30,813 nucleotides of DNA from UBA4823 sp034436035 (GCA_034436035.1 DAOTVW010000123.1:1-30813); one strand, 5' to 3'; numbered from the stretch's first letter, positions 8,161-18,274 are shown. A program made the numbers and translations. Notes: generated by a model from the letters alone, not told the origin.

Positions 8161-8860
8161 ACTTCTCCAGTTTATTGGCAGAGAATTTTTGAACCAGATC
8201 CAAGACCAATTGAAATACAGTTTGGATGTCTTTTCCATCCGAATCGATCCGAATTGCATCAGGTGCGGGTTTCAATGGGGCAATAGACCGGGTCGAGTCC
8301 AGGCGATCCCGTTCGCGCATCGCATTAAGGATTTGTGCGTAATCCACTTGTTCGCCGCGCTGGAGGAGTTCTTGGAAGCGTCGGCGGGCTCTTTCCTCCG
8401 GTGATGCATCGAGGTAAATTTTGAGAGGCGCTTCTGGTAAAACGACTGTCCCAATATCCCGACCGACCATGACTACTTTTCCACGTAACCCAATCCGTCT
8501 TTGCTGCTCCGTCAATGCCTGGCGAACCCCTTTGTACGTCGAGACAATCGAGACATTTTGGTCTACCTCAGGTTGACGAATAGCCCAGGTAATATCTTGA
8601 TCGTTGATACGGACGTCATACGCACGTCCATCTGGGATAGTTGGAGGAGTAATTTCAATCGGGGTTGATTCAGCTAATTGACTCAAGCTGGCTTCATCTT
8701 GAAGGGAAATCCCTTTTTGCAATGCTAACCAGGTAAGGGCTCGATACATGACTCCGGTATCAAAAAATAAATAGCCGAGATGATCTGCCAGTTTGCGGGC
8801 AAGTGTGGATTTTCCTGATGCAGCCGGTCCGTCTATCGTGATAATTTCTGGTAAGTTCAC
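8144..8860 (-). CDS. cmk: Cytidylate kinase
   Basis: This 238-aa enzyme phosphorylates CMP or dCMP with ATP. It feeds CTP and dCTP synthesis and recycles the CMP released by CDP-lipid and CMP-sugar pathways. The P-loop GPAASGKST is at residues 12-20, TGVMYRALTW follows in the CMP-binding region, and VGRDIGTVVLPEAPLKIYLDA and ERARRR provide the rest of the family signature. The length is normal for bacterial Cmk. The start codon is GTG at 8860, with AAAGGA a good distance upstream. The gene follows the glycosyltransferase gene by 27 nt and overlaps the next acyltransferase start by 17 bp, so it is embedded in the operon. CMP recycling fits both phospholipid and glycan assembly. Confidence 0.95.
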   Translation of the reverse strand: MNLPEIITIDGPAASGKSTLARKLADHLGYLFFDTGVMYRALTWLALQKGISLQDEASLSQLAESTPIEITPPTIPDGRAYDVRINDQDITWAIRQPEVDQNVSIVSTYKGVRQALTEQQRRIGLRGKVVMVGRDIGTVVLPEAPLKIYLDASPEERARRRFQELLQRGEQVDYAQILNAMRERDRLDSTRSIAPLKPAPDAIRIDSDGKDIQTVFQLVLDLVQKFSANKLEKYAVQK

Positions 8861-8887
8861 ATTAAATCCTTTGCTGATGGTATCGGA

Positions 8888-10708
8888 TTAGGGACTTTGT
8901 TGGAGGTCGTTCGACAAAGGAGCGGGGTTCAACTCTTGTTGTGCAGCGGTGGTCGTTGAACCGCCTGGGAAAAGATCCGCCCGTGCCCAAAGGATAATCG
9001 TTTCCGGTTGCCAGGCGGCCCGGCGATAGAGCAACCAATCCAATGGGTTTTGAAGAGCGTTAGTTCCCCATGGCGGCGGTAGCCACCAGTTAAAATCTTG
9101 CCCGCGATAAGGGATGCTGCCCGATGGCTTCTCGGTGACTTTACGCGTGATTAATATTGCTGGATGGGGTTGTTCTTGGGTGGAGAGGATAGTTAAGGCG
9201 TTCTCTTCCGGAAGGAGGATTACCGATCGTTGAGAACGCAGTAACCATTGCAATGCTGGTGAATCAACTGCCAAATAGACCGCCAGGTCATTTTCATTTC
9301 CATTGTTCCAACGGGATAAATCATGGATGGTTTTCAGGATTAAATCCGCATCGCCTATTTGGGGGTAGGGTTTCCACAGCTCCTGACGAAATGTCTGGCT
9401 GTGGGCAAGGCTAAAGGCACTCCCCAGTGTCCCAGACAAGGTGAAAATAAGCAGTGCGGCAATCCATCCCAAAGCTAATCCTTGCATGGAGGCGCGGCGT
9501 GACCATCCTAAATTTACCAACCAGACAACAAGCGCTACTAAAACCACTGTCGAAAAAATTGTCGCGAGATGAACCCAATCCAGGCGATTGACCGGAAAGA
9601 CAAGGCTATAAGCAGCTACTTGCAGTCCAAAAAGGATGATAAAGAAAAATGAAATTATTCCTTGTAAAATGGGAACGATTTGGGGCTGTTCGAGAGGAGA
9701 AAGCAGTGAAGTCATTTCCTGTGCAGCGATTAGCCACAATGGGATGAGCACCCAAATCAGTGCCGACATGTTACGATTCGGGTAGAGCAAAGTGAGAAAT
9801 AAAGCGATGAGGAACCAAATGCCCAGAAAACGTTGAAAGCCATTTCGTTGATTTGGATCAGACTTTGCAGATAATGTTCGCAGCATCGCTATAATCACGA
9901 ACATCACTGCGATCGGATGGTATAACCCTAAAGAGACGATTATCCAACCAGCTGGAAGAGAGGGTGTGCTTGTCCAACCCTTGAAAAACTCGACTAGTCC
10001 ACCTGCGGCAGCGCTTAATCCCTGCGGAACGCGTAAAAACCAGGATCCGATGATTAAAAAGGTGACTCCCAATGCGGTCAAAAAAGGTTTGAGCTGCTGT
10101 GTTAAGTTCTGTTTTTCACCAAATAAAGGATGATCTGCATGGGTGACCTGGATTTGTTTTTCAAAAGCGAGGCTGATGAAAATAGCCAAGCCGAGGGTTA
10201 CGAGACCAAAAATAGCAGCAGCCCCACAGAGGAGAAATAAACCGGTAAAAATGCCCGCCAGCGAATATTTCTTATGCAGCCAAAATATTGTACCAAAACA
10301 CAGGAAAGACAGCGCTGGTACTGTGCTATCCAGTTGTCGGGATAAGGAGACCATGCCGGGATCAACGGCAAGCGCGAAGGCAAACACAAGGATCACACTC
10401 GGATGGATACGGATTCTCAGCCAGTAAAGGGAGAGAATCAGGAGTGTGCCACATAAAGCAGGAAGGAAGCGTGCGATAAAATTCGTGCTGCCAAAAAGGA
10501 AAAATAGGAAACTATCAACCAGAATCAATAGCGGTTGATTGAGTAAGGTTGGAATATGCCCTTGGGAAATTTGGAGGGCTTGCAAGGCGAGACGAGCTTC
10601 TTGATCGGTGAGCGGAGATGCACCTAAGTTTGTGAAACGCAGGAGTGAGGCTAATAGGACGGCAAACAGAAAAAGCTGTTGTTCGAGTGAAAATTTTTGT
10701 GACGGCAT
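8888..10708 (-). CDS. GT39/ArnT-like membrane glycosyltransferase (GT-C fold)
   Basis: This 606-aa protein has about a dozen hydrophobic segments and a soluble C-terminal portion (about 445-606). The first predicted outward loop carries TDQEAR (Asp35, Glu37), where GT39/PMT/ArnT enzymes place the catalytic acidic residue. This architecture fits transfer from a lipid-linked sugar outside the membrane (family knowledge). The donor and acceptor are unknown. No Shine-Dalgarno is visible before the ATG at 10708. A TATAAT on the minus strand (10719-10724) lies only 10 nt upstream, which suggests a near-leaderless internal transcript. The C-terminal part (about 480-606) has short Trp/Pro-rich segments and ends in a Ser/Thr/Gln-rich tail. 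The gene is 58 nt downstream of the 844-aa YYY gene. Confidence 0.82.
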   Translation of the reverse strand: MPSQKFSLEQQLFLFAVLLASLLRFTNLGASPLTDQEARLALQALQISQGHIPTLLNQPLLILVDSFLFFLFGSTNFIARFLPALCGTLLILSLYWLRIRIHPSVILVFAFALAVDPGMVSLSRQLDSTVPALSFLCFGTIFWLHKKYSLAGIFTGLFLLCGAAAIFGLVTLGLAIFISLAFEKQIQVTHADHPLFGEKQNLTQQLKPFLTALGVTFLIIGSWFLRVPQGLSAAAGGLVEFFKGWTSTPSLPAGWIIVSLGLYHPIAVMFVIIAMLRTLSAKSDPNQRNGFQRFLGIWFLIALFLTLLYPNRNMSALIWVLIPLWLIAAQEMTSLLSPLEQPQIVPILQGIISFFFIILFGLQVAAYSLVFPVNRLDWVHLATIFSTVVLVALVVWLVNLGWSRRASMQGLALGWIAALLIFTLSGTLGSAFSLAHSQTFRQELWKPYPQIGDADLILKTIHDLSRWNNGNENDLAVYLAVDSPALQWLLRSQRSVILLPEENALTILSTQEQPHPAILITRKVTEKPSGSIPYRGQDFNWWLPPPWGTNALQNPLDWLLYRRAAWQPETIILWARADLFPGGSTTTAAQQELNPAPLSNDLQQSP

Positions 10709-10718
10709 AATTATTTAA

Positions 10719-10724
10719 ATTATA
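10719..10724 (-). promoter_or_regulatory. Predicted -10 element, near-leaderless start of the glycosyltransferase gene
   Basis: The minus strand reads TATAAT here, and the ATG at 10708 begins 10 nt after it in an AT-only stretch without an SD. A convincing -35 is not seen 16-18 bp upstream. It would act as an internal promoter in the long minus-strand gene run. Confidence 0.45.
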
Positions 10725-10766
10725 CTAGCTTCCCTGACGGGAAAGGGATGGATATGGAATGAAGTT

Positions 10767-13301
10767 CTATGGTACCAAATAAATGACGGTATTTCCTTGT
10801 TGGTAGAGGGGTATAAGATTGTTGTGGAATTTTGTTTCGTTAATCCCATCAGGACAATTCTCGGATGCTCTGGTGTACGTATTACGCTCCAGATCCCCTA
10901 AAAAGATATATTTGATAGAATATTTCTGAATGATTTGCAGTGCTTCTAACCAATCTGGCGTACAAAATAACCGAGTAAGGTCTGGTTGGCGGCTGCCCAT
11001 CTCGCTGGCACCGCCGCGCCATTGGCTTTCGTGGCCTGTCCAACCCAACACAGCTGGTTGTCCTGAAAAGGTGGCAACGCGCGCATATTGGGTATAACTA
11101 CCACCCGTCGGGCTGACAGCCTCGGCAACTGCCCCGAGTGGTTGCTCGCTCAAAAAATGGATGGCTTGCATTTCATCATAGGATTGATGCAAATAATAGG
11201 CGCTGCTATCCAGTGTCCATCCATCGGGCGGATGAAAGTCATTGGTTTTAGAAAGTGTGGCAAGGACGGTATACACCAATCCTAAACCAATTCCAAGAAA
11301 AGATATTGTGATAAATATGGTGCGCCAGGTTTTGGATGAGAACCCGGGGAAGATGGCGATGCAATAAGCAGCAGCAATGCTCCATAATAACCAAGCCTGA
11401 TAATAAAATTTAAATACCGTATTAATGCGCCATCCAAATTGATCGCGTAGGAAAAAGAAATCTGGTATCAGAACTAATAAGACAGCTACAAAAGAGAGAA
11501 GCAAAACAAAAGCAGCGGTATGCTCTATTTCATTTGGGGTGGAAAGCAAGGCGGGTTTTGTGGTTGACTCGAAATAGCGCAAGAGGAGGTTGAGCACAAA
11601 AGCGAGAATAAGAAGAAAGGTTATCCAGCCACCGCTATATAACAAACGGCGTTGAATGCCGGTAAACAGCCAGCTTTTTAGATCGGCTGCGGCGATAGAA
11701 CCTAAAAACAGGTCATTGATATGCGGGATGACGCTGATGAGAACACCAAATGCAATCGATAGCGCCCAGAGGAGAATGAAAAAAGCAATACTGATCGAAA
11801 GCCCTGGCTTTATTGGAAATTTGGTTACAATCAAGGAATAGATGGAATAAGCAAAAAGCGGAATCCATAGTGGTGCGAACATTACCCAAAGTTGTGCACC
11901 ACGGCTGGGATAGATCAGGTTAGGCAAAATGCCTCCTGCTTGAGAGGAAAAGCCGATATAAAAAGGAAAATAGAACAGTGCTCCCCAAAAACCAATCCAT
12001 ATCCCAAACACAATGAAGTCCTTGAATACCCCGCCAAGGTGGGCGAAAGTGAAAACTTGCCCTTTTGTCTCGGAGGAGGTGACGCGCCAGCGCCAGATAC
12101 TATAGGCAAGCGCACATAAGGCAACATAAATCGGAAAATCCCAGGTATTAAGAAATGCCAGGCTACCTAATATCAGAGCTATTACCAAGCTATCTCGTAA
12201 CGGCAAGGAAAGGGGATAACGGATAGTGAAAGATTTTATTTTGGTGATCGGGTTGGAAAAGGAATGATTTGCCTTTTGGGTAACGGGATTAAGAAACAGG
12301 TTTAAAGCAACCCCCATGGCGAGGAAGGCAAAAGGCATTGCCAGCACGTGCGGATGGAGGTCGGCTAAGATGTAAGAAAATGCCGGGAATTCATCAATGA
12401 CCTCCCGCAAACCACCGGCGAGGTCATAATCTTGAATCACTCGTGAGGCACGCCACCACCAATACCAGCGGGTGGGCAGGCCGGTGAGGGGAAATTGAGG
12501 CGGATTCGTCAGCTCGACTAAATCCATCCATTTCCAGAAAGGGGAACTCCACTGCCCATTATTTAATTTCCAGAACAATCCCGAGGCATGGAGCACTTCT
12601 AAGAATCCCTCTATATTCCCCACGCATAAAGCCATCAAAGGTGCCAACAATGGCTTCCATAAAAAAAGTTTTTTAAATTTCGCTGCTAACAGATTAGACA
12701 GCAAACTATAGGCACTGATGGCGCTGAGTGCAAATATCAGAGAAATGCCAAGGTTGAATGCAATGCTTCCCGGAGTTGCGGTGATTTTTGCCAGCATGGC
12801 AACGAGAATATACCCAAAATAATAATAAGAAATCGCATAGCCAGATAGCCAAGGGTCATGCGGTGGAAATGATTCAGAATGGAGGATTGCATTGATAAAC
12901 GCTAATTCCATTGGTTTCTCGGTGCCCAATGCTTCTGGGTTAGCAGCGCGGAGGATCGCCATAAATAAAAAGGCGATGAAAAATAATCCTTCAATCACCC
13001 AGACTTGCAAATGGTTTTCTTGATACCAGGTTCTCAATGACGATAGACCGTAGTATTGGAAACTCTTGAGGCTAATGAGAAACAACACAATAGCAGCAAA
13101 AGTGATTCCAGCAGCATTGTTTCTGGATATATCAAAAGAGGTCGATAACCAAAAAATATACCCCCAGATTAACAAACCGAGCACCCGGCTCAGCCCATAC
13201 CCACGATCGCGTAAATTTGGAAAAACCGCAAAGACGATAGGAAAAGAAATCCATCCAAGGAGGGTGACCACAAGATACCAGGAAATTGTTTGTGTAATCA
13301 T
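10767..13301 (-). CDS. Stand-alone Chlor_Arch_YYY (DUF2298-like) membrane protein
   Basis: This is an 844-aa, very hydrophobic protein with roughly 14-16 membrane segments. It contains the signature that names the family, YYYFG at 159-163. It is preceded by TEKPMELAFINAIL (about 127-140) and SFPPHDPW (144-151), and DLHPH follows at 314-318. The C-terminal third contains NTVFKFYYQAW, a GW-x-x-HE-x-QWR segment and a soluble tail ending in NTVIYLVP. The family (TIGR03662) is known from Chloroflexi and some archaea without an assigned function. Acidic residues in the first long outer loop and the neighbours suggest a GT-C-type glycosyltransferase or its partner (inference). Its ATG overlaps the upstream TGA as ATGA (13298-13301), so translation is coupled to the fusion gene, whose C-terminal half is its paralogue. 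Confidence 0.85.
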   Translation of the reverse strand: MITQTISWYLVVTLLGWISFPIVFAVFPNLRDRGYGLSRVLGLLIWGYIFWLSTSFDISRNNAAGITFAAIVLFLISLKSFQYYGLSSLRTWYQENHLQVWVIEGLFFIAFLFMAILRAANPEALGTEKPMELAFINAILHSESFPPHDPWLSGYAISYYYFGYILVAMLAKITATPGSIAFNLGISLIFALSAISAYSLLSNLLAAKFKKLFLWKPLLAPLMALCVGNIEGFLEVLHASGLFWKLNNGQWSSPFWKWMDLVELTNPPQFPLTGLPTRWYWWWRASRVIQDYDLAGGLREVIDEFPAFSYILADLHPHVLAMPFAFLAMGVALNLFLNPVTQKANHSFSNPITKIKSFTIRYPLSLPLRDSLVIALILGSLAFLNTWDFPIYVALCALAYSIWRWRVTSSETKGQVFTFAHLGGVFKDFIVFGIWIGFWGALFYFPFYIGFSSQAGGILPNLIYPSRGAQLWVMFAPLWIPLFAYSIYSLIVTKFPIKPGLSISIAFFILLWALSIAFGVLISVIPHINDLFLGSIAAADLKSWLFTGIQRRLLYSGGWITFLLILAFVLNLLLRYFESTTKPALLSTPNEIEHTAAFVLLLSFVAVLLVLIPDFFFLRDQFGWRINTVFKFYYQAWLLWSIAAAYCIAIFPGFSSKTWRTIFITISFLGIGLGLVYTVLATLSKTNDFHPPDGWTLDSSAYYLHQSYDEMQAIHFLSEQPLGAVAEAVSPTGGSYTQYARVATFSGQPAVLGWTGHESQWRGGASEMGSRQPDLTRLFCTPDWLEALQIIQKYSIKYIFLGDLERNTYTRASENCPDGINETKFHNNLIPLYQQGNTVIYLVP

Positions 13302-16300
13302 GGCATGGTAACCTCATAGATGACGGTTTGCTGGTCACGGTAAACAGCTGTCCACAACATCCCATTAGCCGAGTCAAATTTATCCAATCCCGCACCCGGA
13401 TATTTCCCGCGTTCTTGCTGACCAACGATGATATAGCGAACATGATATTTTTGTAAGAAGCTCGCTGCAGCTGATAAATCCGTGGTGCGATAGAATTGCT
13501 CGATTTCGTCGATGCGATTGCTCACCCATGAGGACGGGAAGAGGGTGCGTTGTTGCTGTTCGTGCCATTCCCAACCGACCACCCCTGGCAAACCGGTGTA
13601 GATGCTAAAGCGGGAACCCCAGCGGTATAAATCCCGTAAATTGGCTTCGACAATGACGGGGGAGCCTTTTACGTGGGTGAGCATCCACAGGATGGCACGA
13701 TAATCCTGACTTAAATCCATTTCACCCCAGCTATCGGTGTATTTTGCATAAGCCATATAAGCCATGCCGTCGAGCGTATGCGGGGCGGATTCCGCCATAC
13801 GGTCTTTGATTTTTGCAGTGGCAGCAGTCAGTGGATATAGACTGGCGGAAAATACGAGTAAGATAAACGCGCCAAGCCAAACTTTGCGCCAGGCGGAGAC
13901 CCAGCGCAGTAAAGCGGGTAAAAGCCAACCAAGGGCTGCTCCAGCGCTGATGGCGAACATAGTCCAGGCCTGGAGATAAAATTTAAAGACAGTATTCATC
14001 CGCCCGATATCTCCGACTACGACCACTGCTTCAACCATCAGGGTTAACATCAGGCTAAAACCAACGATAAATAAAACGTAACGTTTTGGGAGGCTTTGGT
14101 CAGGACGGAGCAGTAGAATCCCGTCCCATATCGCAAGGGGTAGGACGATCCAGGTAATCTCAATATGAAGCCATAGTTTTAATCCAATAATGGTCAGGAT
14201 AATCAATAGTAGCCCATAACCAATTATGGCTTTATATGGAGCGAGTTTTTTCAATGACGAAACGGGTGTGTGCGCCATCCAATCGATTGTTTCCCAGATG
14301 AACCAGGAAACCAAGAGGAAGAGGAATAATCCCCAATGGACAAAATAGGATGTACTTGGTGTATGGGTACCCTGCCAAATGCTAATCTTGCTGTATCCCC
14401 AGCCAAACCAATGCAGGAATGGTTGGAAAAGGATATTTGCGGATATGATAACGGTTCCAATCGCTAATAGGGTGAGGATAAGGGTTTGATAAAAAGGTTT
14501 TTCTTTATCGTAAGCCTGCCAAAAACGGTAACCCACTGCTATACTCACTAACAATAAATATGGGTAATAATCGGAATAGTTTGTTGGACGTAAGACACCG
14601 ACGATTAAACCGGCAAAGATGAGTTGCAGGAATGTTTTCCAATTCCAGCGAATTTTTGTCTGAAGTAAGAAAGACAAAGCAATGGATAAGGATAACAGGG
14701 CAAGGGGTAAAGCAAATAAATGGGCATGGGGGTCGCCGTATAAAACCGTAAAAAAGGGGAATTCAGTGATCGGTTCCACATCATTTGGGGCAGGAATCGC
14801 ACGGCTGGGGATCCAATACCAATCTCCTAAACTATAAGGGAGATTCATCCCTTTGAGTGCTTGGATGAATCCTTCAAATGTCCAGATAAAACGGCTGAGT
14901 AAACTTGTGCCGTCGATGCTCCCGCCCGGTGCCGCGAGTTTTTGATAACCGATTAATATCATGCGCACTGTTCCCAAATTTCCCAGCACTGCCATACCTA
15001 ACGCACTGCTAATCGCAGCAAGTATTTTTGGATAGGGCGAGGAGCCTTGTCTTGAATTGGATGGGGAAAAATAAGCGACCAGATTCCAGCCGAGAGAGAA
15101 AGCACCCATCGCGATGAGACTAAATACCGTGGGAAGGATAAGATTATATGCAATGGAAGGCATGATTCCAAGCCATTTTACCAACACCCCAAAGAGCACA
15201 AAACCATAATAGTAATAGTTCAAATATCCGCCGGCGAACCATGGATCATAGGGAGGGAACGATGTGCTTTTCAAGATGGCATTAAAGTAGGCGAAATCCA
15301 TCGGTTTTTCGCCGCCTTTCCAAGGATGCCAAAGATCTGGGTTGCCGATTCGGATAAACAGGTCTAGCAAAAAGAAACCCAATGTGAGTATTTCAATCCA
15401 AAGGATTTCTTTCTTGCGTTGCTGGAGTTCGTGCTTGATTTCCGTCCAATTAAGGAGAGTTAATGCACTGGATATTAAAACAATGACGAATGCCAATATG
15501 CTGATAGTAATCTTGCTGAAGGGCACACGATAAGAACCGAATAACCAAACCAGATAAGAGAGCAGAAGTAACCCAAAGATGCGCGCCAGAGGATATCCCC
15601 GATCCGGTAGCCCAAAGAAGATCTGGCGGCTGATGGGATAGACAACCCAGCCTAACAAACTTAATGTAAGGTACCAGACCAAAACACTGACCAATGGATT
15701 GCGGTTGATCAATCCCTGAATATTGAATATTTCCGACCACGTGCCACCAGCTTGTTGTTCTTTCCAGCGGTCAGGCGGGAGCATCAGCAAACCGGGGACT
15801 TTGCCCGCCTGGCGGGGAGTCAGGTGAACGACCATGTTCAAATCCACTGCTCCTAAAATGCGCTGTACACTGGCTTCATCGTAATGATCGCTTTTCTTGA
15901 AAATAAGCACCTTTGGGTGATCATAAACAGTGAAGGCTTCTTCAGCAAATTGGTCGTTTATTTGTATGGATCCAATGGAGGGGAATGATTCAAAAACCTG
16001 GATTAAATCGAAGCCAAGGTCTCCTTGAAATTGACCTGGTTTAGCAACATTGTAACACCAGATGATATCCTTATCATCTGGGCAACCGAGTAGATGGCGA
16101 TAGTAGGTTGTGGATAAGGGGTATCGTTCTGGAACACGCGGTACGGTGGCCCATTGCCGGTTTGAGGAGATAAAAATGTAATCTGCTTGATCAAGAGTAG
16201 AAATGAAACGTGCCAGTTTTTCGGGATTATCATCCCAATACATTTCAAAAATTAAATCGGGAGTGTAGATACCGCCATAGCCATCATATCCATCCATCCG

Positions 16301-18268
16301 TAATGGTAGACCATCATCCCATGAACTTTCATTAGCAGGGGAGGCTCCCGTCAGAGCAATAGCTGCTTGACTATCTTCTAAAGAGATAGATAATTGATAC
16401 TGTTCTCCCTGATTAACGGGGAAAGGTTGGGGGAGGGCAATGGTGAAACTTTCTCCGCGCGCATCGCTAATAGGGAGGAAATCCGATTTCAATGTGAAAT
16501 GGACAGCAAAATCGGGTTGGGCTGATTTGCTCAGGGTAAATTGAAGGTTTTTAGACGCACGGATATTGGCAACATCCAGAGCATGCCCAAGGGTAATTTG
16601 ATTGATTGTCCCACTCGCGTGGGCATCGAAAATAGTGCGATATGGGTTCGTGGCTGTGATGGTTTGGCTATAGGGAAAAGGTAATGGTTGGTTGTAAACC
16701 CCGGCAGAGGAGGATTGAATCTGAATATTAATTGGTCCGGGTACATTTTGGTAAATCCAGCGCGAGGCAGCAATGCGCGTAACCGGGCGAGTATAGATGC
16801 GCGTAAATGCAAACGCCCAACAAGCTGTGAGCACCAATACGATTCCTGCCAACCCCCAAGCAAACCAGCGGGCGTTTGTTGCGTTCCAAAGGGATTGCAG
16901 GCGAGCAAACCAAGGATTACCCGAATGACTCTCGGGTTGTTCTGTAAGCGGAATCGTTTCATCTGCAGGTGATATTGCCTTTTTCCCTGTTCGAGCCAGC
17001 CAAAAAATAAACCAGGCTGCCATGATCGCTAATCCTGGGTAACTTGGTAACTGATAACGCATTGTTGGGTTTGGTTGGAAGGATTGCCAGGAGAAGTAAA
17101 AGGCAGTCCATCCCCAAAGGATGGCATGTTTTCGCCATTCCCCTTGTAAGCTGCGCCACCCCATGGCGATGAAACCAGCCCATGCCAGCAACCCTAGCGG
17201 TAAGCCGAGTCCCCATATAGTTAGGTTTTTACCTGAGAACCAAACGGATCGCCTTGCCCATTGTAAGGCGGGGGGAAAATCAACATCTCCTGTGCTTTGA
17301 TTGCGTTGTTCTTTGATATTATCCACCCAGGCTGGGTTAGGAAGAACACCAAAAAACCCCGGACCTTTGAAGGCATAGGGTTGGAAAATGCGAAATATTA
17401 ATATGCTGACAAATCCGCCCACGATCAGGCAGGCTATGGTTTTTTTAATAAAAATTTGGCGTCTTGGTTCATCTTGATTGTGAATGTTTTCTTTGAAATA
17501 GCGAATGATGAAGGCTGCAGGTAATACGAAAGCAAGCGGATAGGCGGTTATTTTTGATGCCATCGCGCAACCGAAACTGATCCCAAAAGCGATACTGAGT
17601 TGAAATAAAGGTGATCGAAGCCAAGATTTCGCAATACGGAAAAGATCCTTTGCTTTGTCTTCGTCTGGGTTTATCAGTTCATCAGATTGAATGGACGCAT
17701 CACTATCAGGCTGATCTACGATCCGGACGGCTAAGTAAATGCCTAGAAAAATAAACACATTTAGAAAGGTATCTTCTTTGAAAAAGTGAGAGAGCTGAAT
17801 AGGTAATACGGCCAACCCATAAAAAGCCGCGGCAAGCAGGCTTACGCGCTTGCCATAAAGATGGTATGCGGTTGCAGCCACCAATAATACGGTAAATAAG
17901 TCCGCTAAAGTAGATAAGGGACGCCCTATCCGCAGCATTTCTTGAAAACCAGAATGTCCGTAAATCCATTCTACCAAGTAACGGGTAAGGAACATGGGAA
18001 GGGTGCCATAAACAAAAAAGCCATGTCCACGATTGTGTGGATTTAGGGAGGAATTGGCTGTATCGAAATATTCGCTGAGACTGTGGACGGGGGAAATATC
18101 TGAACCAACCCAGACCAAAAATCGTTCGTCAGGATGGAGGTATTGTTCTTCGCCCCAGTACAAACCGATTGTACGAAAATAGGCAGCCAGGAGCAGTATG
18201 AGCAGTATTCCCAGCAGATAAGCTCGATTGGAAAATGATTTACGATGATTGGAGGATGGTTGCTGCAT
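13298..18268 (-). CDS. Giant fusion: GT39-like glycosyltransferase plus Chlor_Arch_YYY domain
   Basis: This is a 1656-aa membrane protein. Residues 1 to about 500 are a GT39/PMT-like multi-span region with HPDERF (45-50) in the first outer loop, NRGHGFFVYG (79-88) and RYQLPSYPG. A non-hydrophobic, probably extracytoplasmic segment follows (about 500-850). Residues 857-1656 are a complete YYY domain aligning by eye with the neighbouring 844-aa protein. Shared blocks are LGW-x3-PI, DRGY, GEKPMDFAYFNAIL (986-999), SFPPYDPW (1003-1010), YYYYG (1018-1022), DPHAH (1179-1183), NTVFKFYLQAW and GW-x-x-HEQQQR. The fusion places a sugar transferase and a YYY module in one chain, which supports a shared pathway. 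The ATG at 18268 has no SD, and an extended -10 (TGTTATCAT) ends 6 nt before it. The function is not established. The reading frame is continuous, with no sign of a frameshift. Confidence 0.87.
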   Translation of the reverse strand: MQQPSSNHRKSFSNRAYLLGILLILLLAAYFRTIGLYWGEEQYLHPDERFLVWVGSDISPVHSLSEYFDTANSSLNPHNRGHGFFVYGTLPMFLTRYLVEWIYGHSGFQEMLRIGRPLSTLADLFTVLLVAATAYHLYGKRVSLLAAAFYGLAVLPIQLSHFFKEDTFLNVFIFLGIYLAVRIVDQPDSDASIQSDELINPDEDKAKDLFRIAKSWLRSPLFQLSIAFGISFGCAMASKITAYPLAFVLPAAFIIRYFKENIHNQDEPRRQIFIKKTIACLIVGGFVSILIFRIFQPYAFKGPGFFGVLPNPAWVDNIKEQRNQSTGDVDFPPALQWARRSVWFSGKNLTIWGLGLPLGLLAWAGFIAMGWRSLQGEWRKHAILWGWTAFYFSWQSFQPNPTMRYQLPSYPGLAIMAAWFIFWLARTGKKAISPADETIPLTEQPESHSGNPWFARLQSLWNATNARWFAWGLAGIVLVLTACWAFAFTRIYTRPVTRIAASRWIYQNVPGPINIQIQSSSAGVYNQPLPFPYSQTITATNPYRTIFDAHASGTINQITLGHALDVANIRASKNLQFTLSKSAQPDFAVHFTLKSDFLPISDARGESFTIALPQPFPVNQGEQYQLSISLEDSQAAIALTGASPANESSWDDGLPLRMDGYDGYGGIYTPDLIFEMYWDDNPEKLARFISTLDQADYIFISSNRQWATVPRVPERYPLSTTYYRHLLGCPDDKDIIWCYNVAKPGQFQGDLGFDLIQVFESFPSIGSIQINDQFAEEAFTVYDHPKVLIFKKSDHYDEASVQRILGAVDLNMVVHLTPRQAGKVPGLLMLPPDRWKEQQAGGTWSEIFNIQGLINRNPLVSVLVWYLTLSLLGWVVYPISRQIFFGLPDRGYPLARIFGLLLLSYLVWLFGSYRVPFSKITISILAFVIVLISSALTLLNWTEIKHELQQRKKEILWIEILTLGFFLLDLFIRIGNPDLWHPWKGGEKPMDFAYFNAILKSTSFPPYDPWFAGGYLNYYYYGFVLFGVLVKWLGIMPSIAYNLILPTVFSLIAMGAFSLGWNLVAYFSPSNSRQGSSPYPKILAAISSALGMAVLGNLGTVRMILIGYQKLAAPGGSIDGTSLLSRFIWTFEGFIQALKGMNLPYSLGDWYWIPSRAIPAPNDVEPITEFPFFTVLYGDPHAHLFALPLALLSLSIALSFLLQTKIRWNWKTFLQLIFAGLIVGVLRPTNYSDYYPYLLLVSIAVGYRFWQAYDKEKPFYQTLILTLLAIGTVIISANILFQPFLHWFGWGYSKISIWQGTHTPSTSYFVHWGLFLFLLVSWFIWETIDWMAHTPVSSLKKLAPYKAIIGYGLLLIILTIIGLKLWLHIEITWIVLPLAIWDGILLLRPDQSLPKRYVLFIVGFSLMLTLMVEAVVVVGDIGRMNTVFKFYLQAWTMFAISAGAALGWLLPALLRWVSAWRKVWLGAFILLVFSASLYPLTAATAKIKDRMAESAPHTLDGMAYMAYAKYTDSWGEMDLSQDYRAILWMLTHVKGSPVIVEANLRDLYRWGSRFSIYTGLPGVVGWEWHEQQQRTLFPSSWVSNRIDEIEQFYRTTDLSAAASFLQKYHVRYIIVGQQERGKYPGAGLDKFDSANGMLWTAVYRDQQTVIYEVTMP

Positions 18269-18274
18269 AATTTT

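Noticed and set aside
8161..8259. Longer start for the HX4E acyltransferase
   Set aside because: It would overlap cmk by 116 bp, and the extra 33 residues do not look like acyltransferase sequence. The ATG at 8160 has GGAG upstream.
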